Positions 32,005-40,709 of a DNA stretch of 43,533 nt are shown one piece after another (positions within the stretch are counted from its first letter, which is position 1; each line of letters opens with the position of its first letter). Below the pieces are notes generated by a model, which had not been told where the DNA came from, searched no databases, and saw only the letters and a list, made by a program, of their open reading frames with translations. This stretch comes from Halobacteriovoraceae bacterium (GTDB lineage: Bacteria > Bdellovibrionota > Bacteriovoracia > Bacteriovoracales > Bacteriovoracaceae), in the NCBI GenBank assembly GCA_002715375.1, contig PAZA01000071.1:1-43533 (forward strand), written 5' to 3'. A program made the translations under genes and the position numbers.

Positions 32005-33195
32005 TCAATAGATCGTTCTAATTACAAGATTTGGGTAATAATACCTCAAAATTTTTTTATAATTCCACCCTTTTTGAGCTAAATGTAGGGCCCCTAATTG
32101 ACACATGCCCACCCCATGACCTCGACCCCTTCCTTTAAAGAGAAAGTTTTTCTTTGTAACTTTCCCTTGAAAATAGTGGGATGGAAGAATCTTTCTGCCA
32201 AATGCTTTTCTTAGCGAAACTTTATCAACAACAAACAAATCATCCCCAATATAGTACCTCATAGAGAGGTCTTCGTAATTGTTTGGGACAAGCCGTAAAG
32301 TTCCTTTGACTTTTTTCTTCCTTTTCTGGTTTCCTTTTATAAAAGAAATGATTCTCTCTTTAGAAACTTTAGAAGACCAACTTTTTTTTCCGTGACTATG
32401 GCAAAAAGAGCATTTCTTGCTCTTATACCCCTTCGTATAATCGCCCCAAACTGTTTTAGGCGTTAATGTCCTTCCTCCACATTTTGCATGATAAAAAGCT
32501 GGTACAATTTTTCCACCTTTGGTCATCAATACCATGCCCCTAGTTGATCGAGTCAAATTGAAAGTTTTATTTGTTATGTCAAAGAAATCCCCACTTACCT
32601 GATGGAACTCGGAACTATCCAAGTGAAAGGAATAGCGCTTCTTCCTTTTTATTTTCTGTACCCATAATGCATAAGCATAAGTCCTTGCTGCAACTGCTTG
32701 AGCTTTGAGTGCCTCGGAAGGCCAAGACTCATTCATCTCTTTCGCCAACAAAGAGCTTATATAGGACTCCATGAAAGTATCATGAACAACATCACAGCCC
32801 TTTTTTCTAAATGAAGAAAATACTAAAAGCCTTCCCTGATAACGGTCCCTCATAAGAGAGATAAACCCTGTAGGGGATTCAATAGAAGCCAAGAGAGTCT
32901 TTCTGTCCAAACCCTGAGAGGATTTCAAAGCTTTTTTACAATTAAAAACAATTTTTTTTTGTCCCCCAAAAAGGGCTTTATTTTTACTAAGGTGAAGTGT
33001 TCTTTTGAGGTCTATTCCGCTAACACTAAACTTTGGAAGGTTCTTTTCAACTCTAATCCTTAAACTTGGACCAAGAGTGCTTTTTGATTTAGGAAAAGGC
33101 GTATAGGCACTAAAACTATTTGATAAATCAAAAATAAGATAAATTAAAAAAGTGATCGTTCGAAATCTGAGGTTTTTAAATACAGACTCTTCCAT
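32005..33195 (-). CDS. SpoIID/LytB-domain peptidoglycan hydrolase
   Basis: 396 aa with an N-terminal signal or anchor segment (TITFLIYLIFDLSNSFSA). The SpoIID domain covers most of the rest: catalytic-Glu region KEMNESWPSEALKAQAVAARTYA, the metal-site region FYHAKCGGRT...KKCSFCHSHGKKSW and the closing signature GRGRGHGVGMCQLGA. SpoIID is a lytic transglycosylase acting on glycan strands whose peptides were removed by an amidase, and an amidase gene follows directly, as functional logic would expect. In this lineage such enzymes could serve cell separation or prey-wall remodelling. LytB-type regulators are the other reading. Confidence 0.88.
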   Translation of the reverse strand: MEESVFKNLRFRTITFLIYLIFDLSNSFSAYTPFPKSKSTLGPSLRIRVEKNLPKFSVSGIDLKRTLHLSKNKALFGGQKKIVFNCKKALKSSQGLDRKTLLASIESPTGFISLMRDRYQGRLLVFSSFRKKGCDVVHDTFMESYISSLLAKEMNESWPSEALKAQAVAARTYAYALWVQKIKRKKRYSFHLDSSEFHQVSGDFFDITNKTFNLTRSTRGMVLMTKGGKIVPAFYHAKCGGRTLTPKTVWGDYTKGYKSKKCSFCHSHGKKSWSSKVSKERIISFIKGNQKRKKKVKGTLRLVPNNYEDLSMRYYIGDDLFVVDKVSLRKAFGRKILPSHYFQGKVTKKNFLFKGRGRGHGVGMCQLGALHLAQKGWNYKKILRYYYPNLVIRTIY

Positions 33196-33246
33196 AAGAA
33201 CAAGCCTCTCTTCCTAAGAAAGCACGCCTTAAAAGCTAAGATCATT

Positions 33247-34230
33247 TTATAGTTCGACTGAATTTTTAACAAGATTTTTTTGAAAATGACTCATAACCTT
33301 CTGAAGATCCATCCACGCAGTGCGCTTCATATTAGGGTTGATCAAAAGAAACTCTGGATGAAAGATGGGACAAATAAGAACATTATGTGTCGTGCCATTT
33401 GACAATTTAAAACCTCTTGGAAAAAACTTACCGTGAACCTGGCTAAGCCTCTCCCTCTTTTCAAGGAGAAGGTTTGTTGGTACCGCGCCAAGAGGAATAA
33501 CAAACTGGGGCTTAAATAATTCAATTTCCTTTAAAAAAGGATTTAACCATTCCTCTTGATTTTCAATCCGGCCATTCTGCGACATCTCAAAAAGATCATC
33601 AGTCTTTTCTCCAGAAATCAGCTTCAAAGACCTGGAAATAGCAAATCCATTTTTAAGGCTCATAGCACCAGCCATTTTCTCGAGAAGCTCCCTTTCCGCT
33701 TTATCAAAACTACAACTCAATGACTTTGCACCCTCTTTTGGATAATTCCCTAGAAAAAGAATATCCACTCCTTGTTCCTTTAACATCAAAGGAGAAAAAC
33801 CTTTCCTTACTCTTAGGTGACCCACCATGCAATTATTGCAGTTGAGTAAATCTTCACTAAAGCCTTCAAGCTTGGTTTTTTCATCTATAACCTCTTCTTG
33901 AACCTGAAGGGTCTTTTCTATTTGAGGCTTCGGTTCTACCAGAGAGGTTTTCTCTGCTTTTTTGGGGACAACACCGATGGAAAGAGTTTTTTCATCACCT
34001 ACCTCTAAGGCGGGAACTGAGGACAAGAGTTTTTCTTTTTCTACCCGAGACGGCAATTCTTTCACCTTGGGCACCTCATTATTAAAAGACTCTAAAACAA
34101 GGTCATCTATTTGAAATGAAAGAGGAAATCCTGTGAAAAAGTTACCGTAAAACGTCCTTTGAGCTTTGTGCTCTTTTAAATCTAAAAGCTTTGATGAATA
34201 TCTTAACTGCTTATAGTCGACAGAGCTCAT
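33247..34230 (-). CDS. uracil-DNA-glycosylase-superfamily-like protein, active-site motif degenerate
   Basis: 327 aa. The N-terminal ~125 residues are a charged Glu/Lys/Val/Pro-rich extension. The C-terminal ~200 follow the family-4 UDG plan: CNNCMVGHLRVRKG (first two cluster cysteines), VDILFLGNYPKEG in place of GEAPG, FKPQFVIPLGAVPTNLL and the ICPIFHPEFLL histidine motif. The second pair of Fe-S cysteines and the usual KCRPPxNR stretch are absent (ISRSLKLISGEKTD). It may bind DNA without normal glycosylase activity. It is a single gene on the minus strand, divergent from the small zinc-ribbon gene. Confidence 0.7.
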   Translation of the reverse strand: MSSVDYKQLRYSSKLLDLKEHKAQRTFYGNFFTGFPLSFQIDDLVLESFNNEVPKVKELPSRVEKEKLLSSVPALEVGDEKTLSIGVVPKKAEKTSLVEPKPQIEKTLQVQEEVIDEKTKLEGFSEDLLNCNNCMVGHLRVRKGFSPLMLKEQGVDILFLGNYPKEGAKSLSCSFDKAERELLEKMAGAMSLKNGFAISRSLKLISGEKTDDLFEMSQNGRIENQEEWLNPFLKEIELFKPQFVIPLGAVPTNLLLEKRERLSQVHGKFFPRGFKLSNGTTHNVLICPIFHPEFLLINPNMKRTAWMDLQKVMSHFQKNLVKNSVEL

Positions 34231-34320
34231 ATGACCTATTGAAATAAAATACCATATTCAAAAAACGGAAAAGTTGACTCATCCATCTCATGAATCCCTC
34301 CTCAAGTAAAGTGACGAAAC

Positions 34321-34330
34321 TCGGTACCGA
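34321..34330. promoter_or_regulatory. 10-bp palindrome before the 34379 gene
   Basis: TCGGTACCGA is a perfect palindrome 19 bases before a TATAAA (34350-34355) that could be the -10 of the zinc-ribbon gene. This spacing would place it over the -35 region. It is only a candidate operator. Confidence 0.25.
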
Positions 34331-34378
34331 TAAAAAAGGAAACTTTGGGTATAAAACCTATGCTAAAGGAGTCCATTA

Positions 34379-34591
34379 ATGGCTTTTGATCCTGATTTTA
34401 AATACGAAAAATATGAGGAATACTATGGCGATAAGATTCAGGTTCAAAAAATAATTGATGATTGTAAGGTATGTGGAACAAAACTGGTTTTTACTCACTT
34501 TTCAGATTTCAAAAACCTAATGGTTCAAGAAACAGCAAGATGCCCTGAATGCGGAAGTGGGAATAGGAAAATTATCCATATATTGAATTAA
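34379..34591 (+). CDS. small zinc-ribbon-like protein
   Basis: 70 aa with two CxxC knuckles (DCKVCGTK and RCPECGSG) 25 residues apart, the pattern of a single zinc ribbon. SD AAAGGAG lies seven bases before ATG, so it is surely translated. The last 20 bases overlap the 3' end of uvrC on the opposite strand. Function unknown; possibly a regulator or an RNA/protein-binding accessory. Confidence 0.8.
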   Translation: MAFDPDFKYEKYEEYYGDKIQVQKIIDDCKVCGTKLVFTHFSDFKNLMVQETARCPECGSGNRKIIHILN

Positions 34592-36449
34592 GATACTCCT
34601 TTATTCCTTTTGCTACTTTTAAAGTAATATTTAAATAACTTTTTATTTCCTCAACGCTCATTTTTCCTAAATCTTCAAAAGAGCAGTCCATATTTTTTAA
34701 GATCTTCTTTTTCGTTTGTGGTCCAACACCATTTATATTATCTAACCAAGAACTTAATAAATCGGACTTTTCTTTTTTATGGTGAAGCTTCCTAGAAAAT
34801 CTATGAGCTTCGTCCCTCATTTTTACTAAAATTTTCAAAAGAGACATGTTTTTTTTAAGAATATAGGGGTTTGATCGACCTGGTAAAAATATCCTCTCTT
34901 CTTCTTTTTCAATAATTGGAGAAGAAAAATTTGTTTGAGTGACTTTTGCTTTTGCCAAGCCAATTACAGGGATAGAAATATTGTGAAGCTTCAAGACCTC
35001 TCTAAAGGAGCTTGCCTGACCTTTACCTCCATCAACAACAAATACATCAGGTAGGTCACCATATTTCAATCTTCTTGATAAAGCCTCTTTCAGCATTTCA
35101 AAATCATTATTTCCTTCAGGTCTCTCTTTTAAATGATAATAGCGATATGACCTCTTATCAGGAAGTCCATCTCTAAATACAATTTGAGAAGCTGTTGGAG
35201 AACGCCCCTGCCAAATGGCCACATCATAGCATTCAATGACTAAAGGTCTTTCTCTTAAACTAAGAAGCTCCTTCAATTTGTTTAAACCCACGATGACACT
35301 CTCGTGTTTATTTAGTCTCATCCTCTGATTTTCAAAAGCCTGCTTTTGGCACATTTTATAAAGAGAACCAAATTTTTTTATAAAGCCCTTAACAATAATT
35401 TTCTTCAATATCGTTTTCGATTCTAAATTTAAAACATTTTGAAAAGTCTTTATCAGCTCTTTGGAAAAAGGTGACAAAATAAGCTCAGGCAACTCGTCTA
35501 CAGTCGTTGTATAATATTGAATAAGAAAAGTAAGAACCTCTTCTTCAGGAGGGTCTTCCATATCAGCTAGTGGAAAATGAAAAGTTTTTTGACCTAAGAG
35601 AATTCCATTTCTTAATAAATAAACAGAAATATCTAATTCCAACTCTCCCTCAAAATAAGCAATTAAATCAACATTCTTAAAACCTTTTGAAAGGAAGCCT
35701 TCCATTTCAACAGTTTTTTCTTTCGTGTAATCTAGAAAAACTTTAAGGCATTCGATGGAATCTCTAAGGAAAGCAGCCTTCTCAAACTCCTCTTCTTCAG
35801 CGTGCAGTGCCATTCTATCTTTTAGAATCTTTAAAGACTTTTTCCCTTTCCCTTTAAAAAAATTGAGAGCATTTGAAAGGTCCTTTTCATAATCATCTGT
35901 AGAAATATAGGAAACACACGGAGCACTACATTGTTTTATTTGATAGAGAAGGCAAGGCTCCTTTCTTGAATTAAATTCACGCAAAGTACAATCTCTTAAC
36001 TGGAAAGATTTATTTATAATTTTTAAAACCTCGCTTACATTGCTTCCATGGGCGAAGGGTCCAAAAACTTCTATCCCCTTTCCTCTCTTAAACTGGCGGG
36101 GATATTTCAAGCGCGGAAATGGCTCATTGCGATCCAGAACGATATAAGGATAGGACTTATCATCCCTCATTCTTATATTATATTTTGGCGAATGCTCCTT
36201 TATGAGGTTGTTTTCTAAAACATAAGCTTCACCCTCACTACTGGCCAAAATAAAGTCAAAATCAAAGACCTTACTTACAAGAATCGAGGTTTTAATGCCT
36301 TTCTGAGAGTTATTGAAGTACGTGACAACTCTATTTCTTAGGTTTATTGCCTTTCCGACATAAATAATTTTATGACATTTGTCATACATCAAATAGCAGC
36401 CAGGGCTTTTTGGGAGATTTTTGGCCTTTTTTAATAATGTTTCTTTCAT
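34572..36449 (-). CDS. uvrC: excinuclease ABC subunit C
   Basis: UvrC makes both incisions in nucleotide excision repair. The 625 aa contain a GIY-YIG nuclease domain (PGCYLMYDKCHKIIYVGKAINLRNRV), four cysteines with the spacing C-x11-C-x7-C-x3-C (CTLREFNSRKEPC..QCSAPC) reported to bind an Fe-S cluster in E. coli UvrC, a UVR motif (EEEFEKAAFLRDSIECL), the RNase H-like domain (CYDVAIWQG, VVDGGKGQ, MRDEAHRFSRKLH) and a C-terminal HhH (NINGVGPQTKKKIL). The usual DISH reads DVAI, but the aspartate is kept. SD is weak. Confidence 0.96.
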   Translation of the reverse strand: MKETLLKKAKNLPKSPGCYLMYDKCHKIIYVGKAINLRNRVVTYFNNSQKGIKTSILVSKVFDFDFILASSEGEAYVLENNLIKEHSPKYNIRMRDDKSYPYIVLDRNEPFPRLKYPRQFKRGKGIEVFGPFAHGSNVSEVLKIINKSFQLRDCTLREFNSRKEPCLLYQIKQCSAPCVSYISTDDYEKDLSNALNFFKGKGKKSLKILKDRMALHAEEEEFEKAAFLRDSIECLKVFLDYTKEKTVEMEGFLSKGFKNVDLIAYFEGELELDISVYLLRNGILLGQKTFHFPLADMEDPPEEEVLTFLIQYYTTTVDELPELILSPFSKELIKTFQNVLNLESKTILKKIIVKGFIKKFGSLYKMCQKQAFENQRMRLNKHESVIVGLNKLKELLSLRERPLVIECYDVAIWQGRSPTASQIVFRDGLPDKRSYRYYHLKERPEGNNDFEMLKEALSRRLKYGDLPDVFVVDGGKGQASSFREVLKLHNISIPVIGLAKAKVTQTNFSSPIIEKEEERIFLPGRSNPYILKKNMSLLKILVKMRDEAHRFSRKLHHKKEKSDLLSSWLDNINGVGPQTKKKILKNMDCSFEDLGKMSVEEIKSYLNITLKVAKGIKEYLNSIYG

Positions 36450-36569
36450 TTTTTTATTTTAAAACCCTTTTTTTTGGACAGAAGCAAAAATTAACTTTAA
36501 TTGTTTTAAGGCTTTAATTCCATTCATGTGGTAAAACTAACAATACAACCATTTAACAAAATAGGCATT

Positions 36570-36980
36570 ATGATCAAAGAAATCGGCGTAGGCAAAGAGA
36601 CACTTTCGTACTGCAGTAAATGCAAACTAACCTTAAGCCACATTATTGCTGCTATGAAAGATCTCGATACAATTGCTAAGGTTTTTTGCAAAACTTGTAA
36701 AGCTACCCACACCTACAAAGATCCAAACAAGGCTTCCAAGAAAAAAGTTGTTTCACACAGAAGAAAGACGGAAATGAGAAGCAACTCTAAGGATTGGGAG
36801 GAAGCAATGAAACAGGCATCTTCCGAATTACAAACTTACTCACCTAAGGGAAAGTTCGTTAAAGGTGACATTATTGAACACCCTAAATTTGGTCAGGGTA
36901 TCATCGAGAAATTACTGGATAAAAACAAAATAGAGGTTCTTTTTAAAGACAATAGGAAAGTACTTGTTCACAATATTTGA
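36570..36980 (+). CDS. zinc-ribbon protein with UvrD-like C-terminal Tudor domain
   Basis: 136 aa from ATG 36570; the track starts 14 codons earlier at a GTG, and the SD evidence is weak for both. The N terminus has CSKC and CKTC knuckles. A charged linker leads to KGDIIEHPKFGQGIIEKLLDKNKIEVLFKDNRKVLVH, given here in pieces: GDIIEHPKFGQGII and IEVLFKDNRKVL. That pattern is the Tudor-like fold at the C terminus of UvrD/PcrA (also like CarD), which contacts RNA polymerase. It is divergent from uvrC, suggesting a transcription- or repair-linked adaptor; this function is inferred. Confidence 0.75.
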   Translation: MIKEIGVGKETLSYCSKCKLTLSHIIAAMKDLDTIAKVFCKTCKATHTYKDPNKASKKKVVSHRRKTEMRSNSKDWEEAMKQASSELQTYSPKGKFVKGDIIEHPKFGQGIIEKLLDKNKIEVLFKDNRKVLVHNI

Positions 36981-36987
36981 CTGAAGC

Positions 36988-38982
36988 CTATAGACCCATA
37001 CTTAAGTTAAATCCTGCTCCAGCAGAAAGCCCACCATGCATGCTCCCAAAAGAGTAGGGGCTAGACCCATAGATTGACTGGCTTCCATAAAGGTTTCGAA
37101 CTGCGTTCATATAGTTTTCGTAGAGGGCCTGGTTAGATTGTTGGGTAGTAGCAAAGTTCGCTTGAGCTCCGGCAGCTTGAGAGTTCTGAACCTCTTGATA
37201 AACCCTATATTGCTCCTCCATTCTCTTTCTCAAAGCAGCTTGCTTTCTATACCACTCTGCATTGGCACCTCCATTGAAACCACCGGTATTCCCAAAGTAG
37301 CCAAAACCGCCAGGATAGCCTCCTCCTAAACCCATCGAGCCATTGTAATATCCACCACCAAAGCCTGGTGCTCCGATTCCTATGTTCACGCCACCACCTA
37401 AACCTGGAGAACCAAATCCTCCACCAAGACCTGGCATTCCCATTCCGCCGCCTATATTAATTCCGCCACCAAGGCCTGGCATTCCAAATCCTCCACCGCC
37501 AAGACCTGGCACTCCCATTCCACCACCTATATTAATTCCGCCACCAAGACCTGGCATGCCAAATCCTCCACTACCGAGACCTGGCATCCCTATTCCGCCA
37601 CCTATATTAATTCCGCCACCAAGGCCCGGCATTCCAAATCCTCCACCACCAAGGCCTGGCATTCCCATTCCACCACCGATGTTAATTCCTCCGGAAACTC
37701 CACCACCAAAGCCTGGTAATCCACCCATTCCAAAACCTGGCATTCCTGTTCCTGCTCCAAAGCCCGGCATTCCTATTCCACCACCGATGTTGATTCCCCC
37801 ACCAAGACCTGGCATTCCAAATCCGCTTCCACCACCAAAGCCTGGCATTCCCATTCCACCACCGATATTGATTCCTCCGGAAATTCCACCACCTAAACCA
37901 GGCATTCCACCCATTCCAAAACCAGGCATTCCGCCCATTCCAAAACCAGGCATTCCGCCCATTCCAAAACCAGGCATTCCTGCACCAATGCCACCTTGAA
38001 TGTTAATTGGCTGACCGCTTAGAAGACCTCCAAGAATTCCAAGACCTGTTCCAAGAGCTCCCCCGCCAGGGTTTAATCCAATCGATGCATTGAAACCTGT
38101 CCCAGCTCCGTAACCACCCATTCCCCCATAACCAAAGTTGGGCCCTAACATAGATCCCATGAAGCCACCTGAATAACCGGCTTGAAGGAAAGGATTACCA
38201 ATACCGCCAAAGGCTCCTCCCATCATTCCTCCAAAGCCTGCATAAGCACTTAGGGGTGATCCCATACACTGTCCATTTATGTCGATTAATGTATTGAGGT
38301 CAGCGCCAGAGAAACCTCCAACGCCTTGAAAAGTTTCTTTCATCCCCGCTAGGCATGACTGGTTTATTTTTGTCATTACCTCGCTTGACATAGGTGGAGC
38401 TCCGTACTGCTGTAAACTTTGCTTATAAGCTTCAATCCTCTTCGTGCATTCTTGCTGTGCCCCAATAAGAGAGCTTTGCATTGTTTCCGCTAGTTGAGCC
38501 TGTGTATTAATAGCCAACTCATTAGCTTGTGATAAATAATTCCCAAAACGTGTCGTGCATGCCTCCTGACCTTTGGCATAAGCACTTGCCCACTCTTTTG
38601 CGTTTTTCGATTGGTAGTAAGATCCAATCCAGGTGGATCCAACCATTGCTAGAGGAGCGGCGACAGCACTTAAAGCATCTACAACAGTATCCCAAGGGTT
38701 GCTTTTTTCAACATTGTTAAAAAGACACTCAACACAATCAACATTTCCACCCGCGCCTCTTGCGATCTCCATTCTAATGCAAGCCCGATATTCATCTTCG
38801 TAACCTTCACCTATTCCACTACAAAAACCGGCAATACCATCAGAGTCCTCAGTCATACCCTCCGAGACACCTTGCGCTAACAACATAGAATGTTGGAAAA
38901 CCGCTAAACTCAAAAGAAGGCAAAAAAATGTCTTTATTTTGTTCACACAATCACTTAAATGTACTTTTGGTTTGGAAATCAC
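36988..38982 (-). CDS. large secreted glycine-rich repeat protein
   Basis: 664 aa, not recognised. GTG start at 38982 with perfect SD AGGAGG. A signal peptide ([20 protein letters not shown]) is followed by a cysteine-containing helical domain (about residues 40-250; CSGIGEG, RACIRME, CVECLF, CTTRF, CTKR), then about 220 residues of Gly-rich repeats, mostly [20 protein letters not shown]-type units of 25 aa plus three MPGFGMGG units. A Gln/Asn/Tyr-rich helical tail ([15 protein letters not shown]) and an amphipathic end ([10 protein letters not shown]) close it. Repeats suggest a surface or extracellular structural protein. The convergent neighbour ends only seven bases away. Confidence 0.82.
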   Translation of the reverse strand: MISKPKVHLSDCVNKIKTFFCLLLSLAVFQHSMLLAQGVSEGMTEDSDGIAGFCSGIGEGYEDEYRACIRMEIARGAGGNVDCVECLFNNVEKSNPWDTVVDALSAVAAPLAMVGSTWIGSYYQSKNAKEWASAYAKGQEACTTRFGNYLSQANELAINTQAQLAETMQSSLIGAQQECTKRIEAYKQSLQQYGAPPMSSEVMTKINQSCLAGMKETFQGVGGFSGADLNTLIDINGQCMGSPLSAYAGFGGMMGGAFGGIGNPFLQAGYSGGFMGSMLGPNFGYGGMGGYGAGTGFNASIGLNPGGGALGTGLGILGGLLSGQPINIQGGIGAGMPGFGMGGMPGFGMGGMPGFGMGGMPGLGGGISGGINIGGGMGMPGFGGGSGFGMPGLGGGINIGGGIGMPGFGAGTGMPGFGMGGLPGFGGGVSGGINIGGGMGMPGLGGGGFGMPGLGGGINIGGGIGMPGLGSGGFGMPGLGGGINIGGGMGVPGLGGGGFGMPGLGGGINIGGGMGMPGLGGGFGSPGLGGGVNIGIGAPGFGGGYYNGSMGLGGGYPGGFGYFGNTGGFNGGANAEWYRKQAALRKRMEEQYRVYQEVQNSQAAGAQANFATTQQSNQALYENYMNAVRNLYGSQSIYGSSPYSFGSMHGGLSAGAGFNLSMGL
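37431..37705 (-). repeat. 75-bp tandem DNA repeats inside the glycine-rich gene
   Basis: The string encoding NIG (attaattcc or gttaattcc on the plus strand) recurs at 37456, 37531, 37606 and 37681, exactly 75 bases apart, and the whole units are nearly identical. Further diverged GINIG copies continue to about 38011. Such repeats expand or contract by slippage or recombination in frame. Confidence 0.9.
37901..37972 (-). repeat. three 24-bp tandem repeats (MPGFGMGG)
   Basis: GGCATTCCGCCCATTCC-type units of 24 bases occur three times in a row; the last two are identical and the first differs by one base. Each encodes the octapeptide MPGFGMGG. Near identity points to recent duplication. Confidence 0.92.
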
Positions 38983-38986
38983 TTTC

Positions 38987-39000
38987 TGCCTCCTAAGGCA
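38987..39000 (-). promoter_or_regulatory. hairpin over the SD of the glycine-rich gene
   Basis: TGCCTTAGGAGGCA on the minus strand folds as a 5-bp stem with loop TAGG, enclosing the AGGAGG SD just before the GTG. It could reduce translation or be melted by a regulator. The stem is short, so the effect is uncertain. Confidence 0.4.
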
Positions 39001-39073
39001 AAAAAACTATTTTCTTCTCCTAAATAAATCGGATTTTTTTCAAAATTCTTTATTTTTAGAAGGACTTGGCAAA

Positions 39074-39658
39074 ATGGAAATAAACTCAAGTACCATACTA
39101 GAATGGTCCATATTAATTTTTATACTCTTAGGTCTTTTTTATGGAGCGATTGCCATAAAAAATGAAAAAAGAGTATTTCTTCAAAACCTTAAAACTTTCC
39201 ACATAAAGCAATTTAAACTTAAAATACCTTCCTGGTGGGGGCTGGAAAAAGACACCGTCTCTCCCACAAAATCATCATTTATTCGAAAAGATACAAGATA
39301 TGACTGGAAAGCTAGCTTCGAATGGTTCACCCTTGAAGAATCCAAACTAGAGCTATCAGGAAGAGACTTATTTATTAAAATAATTAAAGAAAAGAAAATC
39401 CTTTTTGATGAAGTAGGAAGTGTTATTCATAATATACCTTTCCCTCAGTTTGATAAACCAAACCTACAAACAGCTAGAGTAGAAGGTATGGCCACCCAAT
39501 TTGGAACAGAAAGGATCTATTATGACGCTTTCATAGTCCTTGATAAAAAAGCTGGTGGCTATCTACTTTGCGAAAGCCGTAGCTCAGTGCTTAACGGTAT
39601 GGTTGAAGGCCCTTATTTTGAAGAGGTCATAAAAAGTATTGAGATAAAACAATCTTAG
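39074..39658 (+). CDS. hypothetical single-pass membrane protein
   Basis: 194 aa from ATG 39074 (AAGGA upstream); the track ORF extends 45 codons into the promoter of the divergent gene and is not supported. N-out or N-in TM helix about residues 9-28 (ILEWSILIFILLGLFYGAIA), then a soluble domain of about 165 residues with no motif I know. The stop interlocks with the stop of the convergent lipoprotein gene (TTAG). Confidence 0.75.
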   Translation: MEINSSTILEWSILIFILLGLFYGAIAIKNEKRVFLQNLKTFHIKQFKLKIPSWWGLEKDTVSPTKSSFIRKDTRYDWKASFEWFTLEESKLELSGRDLFIKIIKEKKILFDEVGSVIHNIPFPQFDKPNLQTARVEGMATQFGTERIYYDAFIVLDKKAGGYLLCESRSSVLNGMVEGPYFEEVIKSIEIKQS

Positions 39659-40563
39659 GGAGGACATTGCTCATTGGAATAACTAGAACTCCCAGTATTC
39701 AATTGAGGTATTGGAGTTCCAGAATCCCATTGCAATTTTAATGTGCTGTCCGTTGCAACCTGGACACCAACTTTTACACACTGTGCGGATGGCAAGTGGT
39801 AGTCTGGACAAACAGTTGTAGCATTTGAACCATAGACATCCTTATTTTCACAAAAGAAATCCCAATAGATATTATCAATTGAAAGAACAAATCTATCCGA
39901 ATCCTTGGGTACTTCTAAAGACAAGATTGAAGAGCAACTACCTACGTTTATTGCCTCACCCTGAGTTACAGGAACATCGTATTGCTTTACAAACTTCCTT
40001 ACTCCAGGATTATTATTGTCCACTCCATAAAGAGAAACTTTTAACCTCATCTTAGTAAAGAAATATTTCGAATCTTGATTTGAACAGATAACCCCATTGG
40101 CGTCCTTTATCGTATTATCAGTGGGTCTTTTGTAAACTAAAAAGCGAACCTGAAGAACAGAGTCTGACTTGAACCTCTCTTTAAGACAGCTTACATTTTC
40201 AGAACTCCAAACCTCATTTGCACCTGATGCCTTCCCACGTAGAACAAGAGAGAAATCATGAAGAGACCTTAAATAAGAACTCCTCACTTGCTCAGGGTCT
40301 TCGATAGTACTCCAGGATCCACCAACATTTACCTGCACTCCATGAGAAACTCCTTCTGTTAAACAGGAAGGGTCTAACTCGGATGAAGGAACTTCATTAT
40401 TGCATCCCTCACAATTACCATTTCCCCCAGAAGGAACTTCTGAAGTTTGACCAGACGATGAATCTCCTTCTCTTTTTCGCTCTAATTCAGGCCCACAACT
40501 GGAAACAAGAAAAACAAGCAGGGTAAGCCTAACAATCAGTTTTGGTAGGAGAAATCTTTTCAT
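39655..40563 (-). CDS. hypothetical lipoprotein
   Basis: 302 aa. Signal peptide with a good lipobox (LVFLVSSC, Cys about residue 23), followed by a Ser/Gly/Glu-rich linker with CEGCNNE. The main domain (about 65-302) is rich in beta strands with eight or so cysteines, consistent with disulfides in an exported protein. No family recognised. Confidence 0.75.
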   Translation of the reverse strand: MKRFLLPKLIVRLTLLVFLVSSCGPELERKREGDSSSGQTSEVPSGGNGNCEGCNNEVPSSELDPSCLTEGVSHGVQVNVGGSWSTIEDPEQVRSSYLRSLHDFSLVLRGKASGANEVWSSENVSCLKERFKSDSVLQVRFLVYKRPTDNTIKDANGVICSNQDSKYFFTKMRLKVSLYGVDNNNPGVRKFVKQYDVPVTQGEAINVGSCSSILSLEVPKDSDRFVLSIDNIYWDFFCENKDVYGSNATTVCPDYHLPSAQCVKVGVQVATDSTLKLQWDSGTPIPQLNTGSSSYSNEQCPP

Positions 40564-40647
40564 AACAAATCCTGTATAAATTTGAGGAACCTATTATCAA
40601 TTAAATTAAATTTCGCCAGATTTATCGGTTAATTTCGGATTCCCTTA

Positions 40648-40675
40648 AATGGGACCAAAAAGAAATGGTCCCATT
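40648..40675 (-). terminator. possible terminator after the DUF507-like gene
   Basis: AATGGGACCA and TGGTCCCATT form a perfect 10-bp stem around AAAAGAAA, 34 bases beyond the stop of the 40710 gene. A U-run is weak on either strand, so it may instead be a 3'-end stabiliser. Confidence 0.45.
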
Positions 40676-40709
40676 AAATGAGGAATTAAAGAAAGGTAAG
40701 GAGCTGCCT

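Noticed and set aside
37382-37999. 205-aa proline-rich plus-strand ORF.
   Set aside because: It is the antisense of the Gly-rich repeats (GGN codons read back as CCN); no SD and the opposite frame has signal peptide and perfect SD.
37352-38011. Regular repeats that might suggest a CRISPR array.
   Set aside because: Repeats are in frame, contiguous without unique spacers, and code for a protein.
38939-39073. N-terminal extension of the 39074 gene in the track.
   Set aside because: It runs through the start region of the divergent Gly-rich gene and lacks an SD; ATG 39074 has one.
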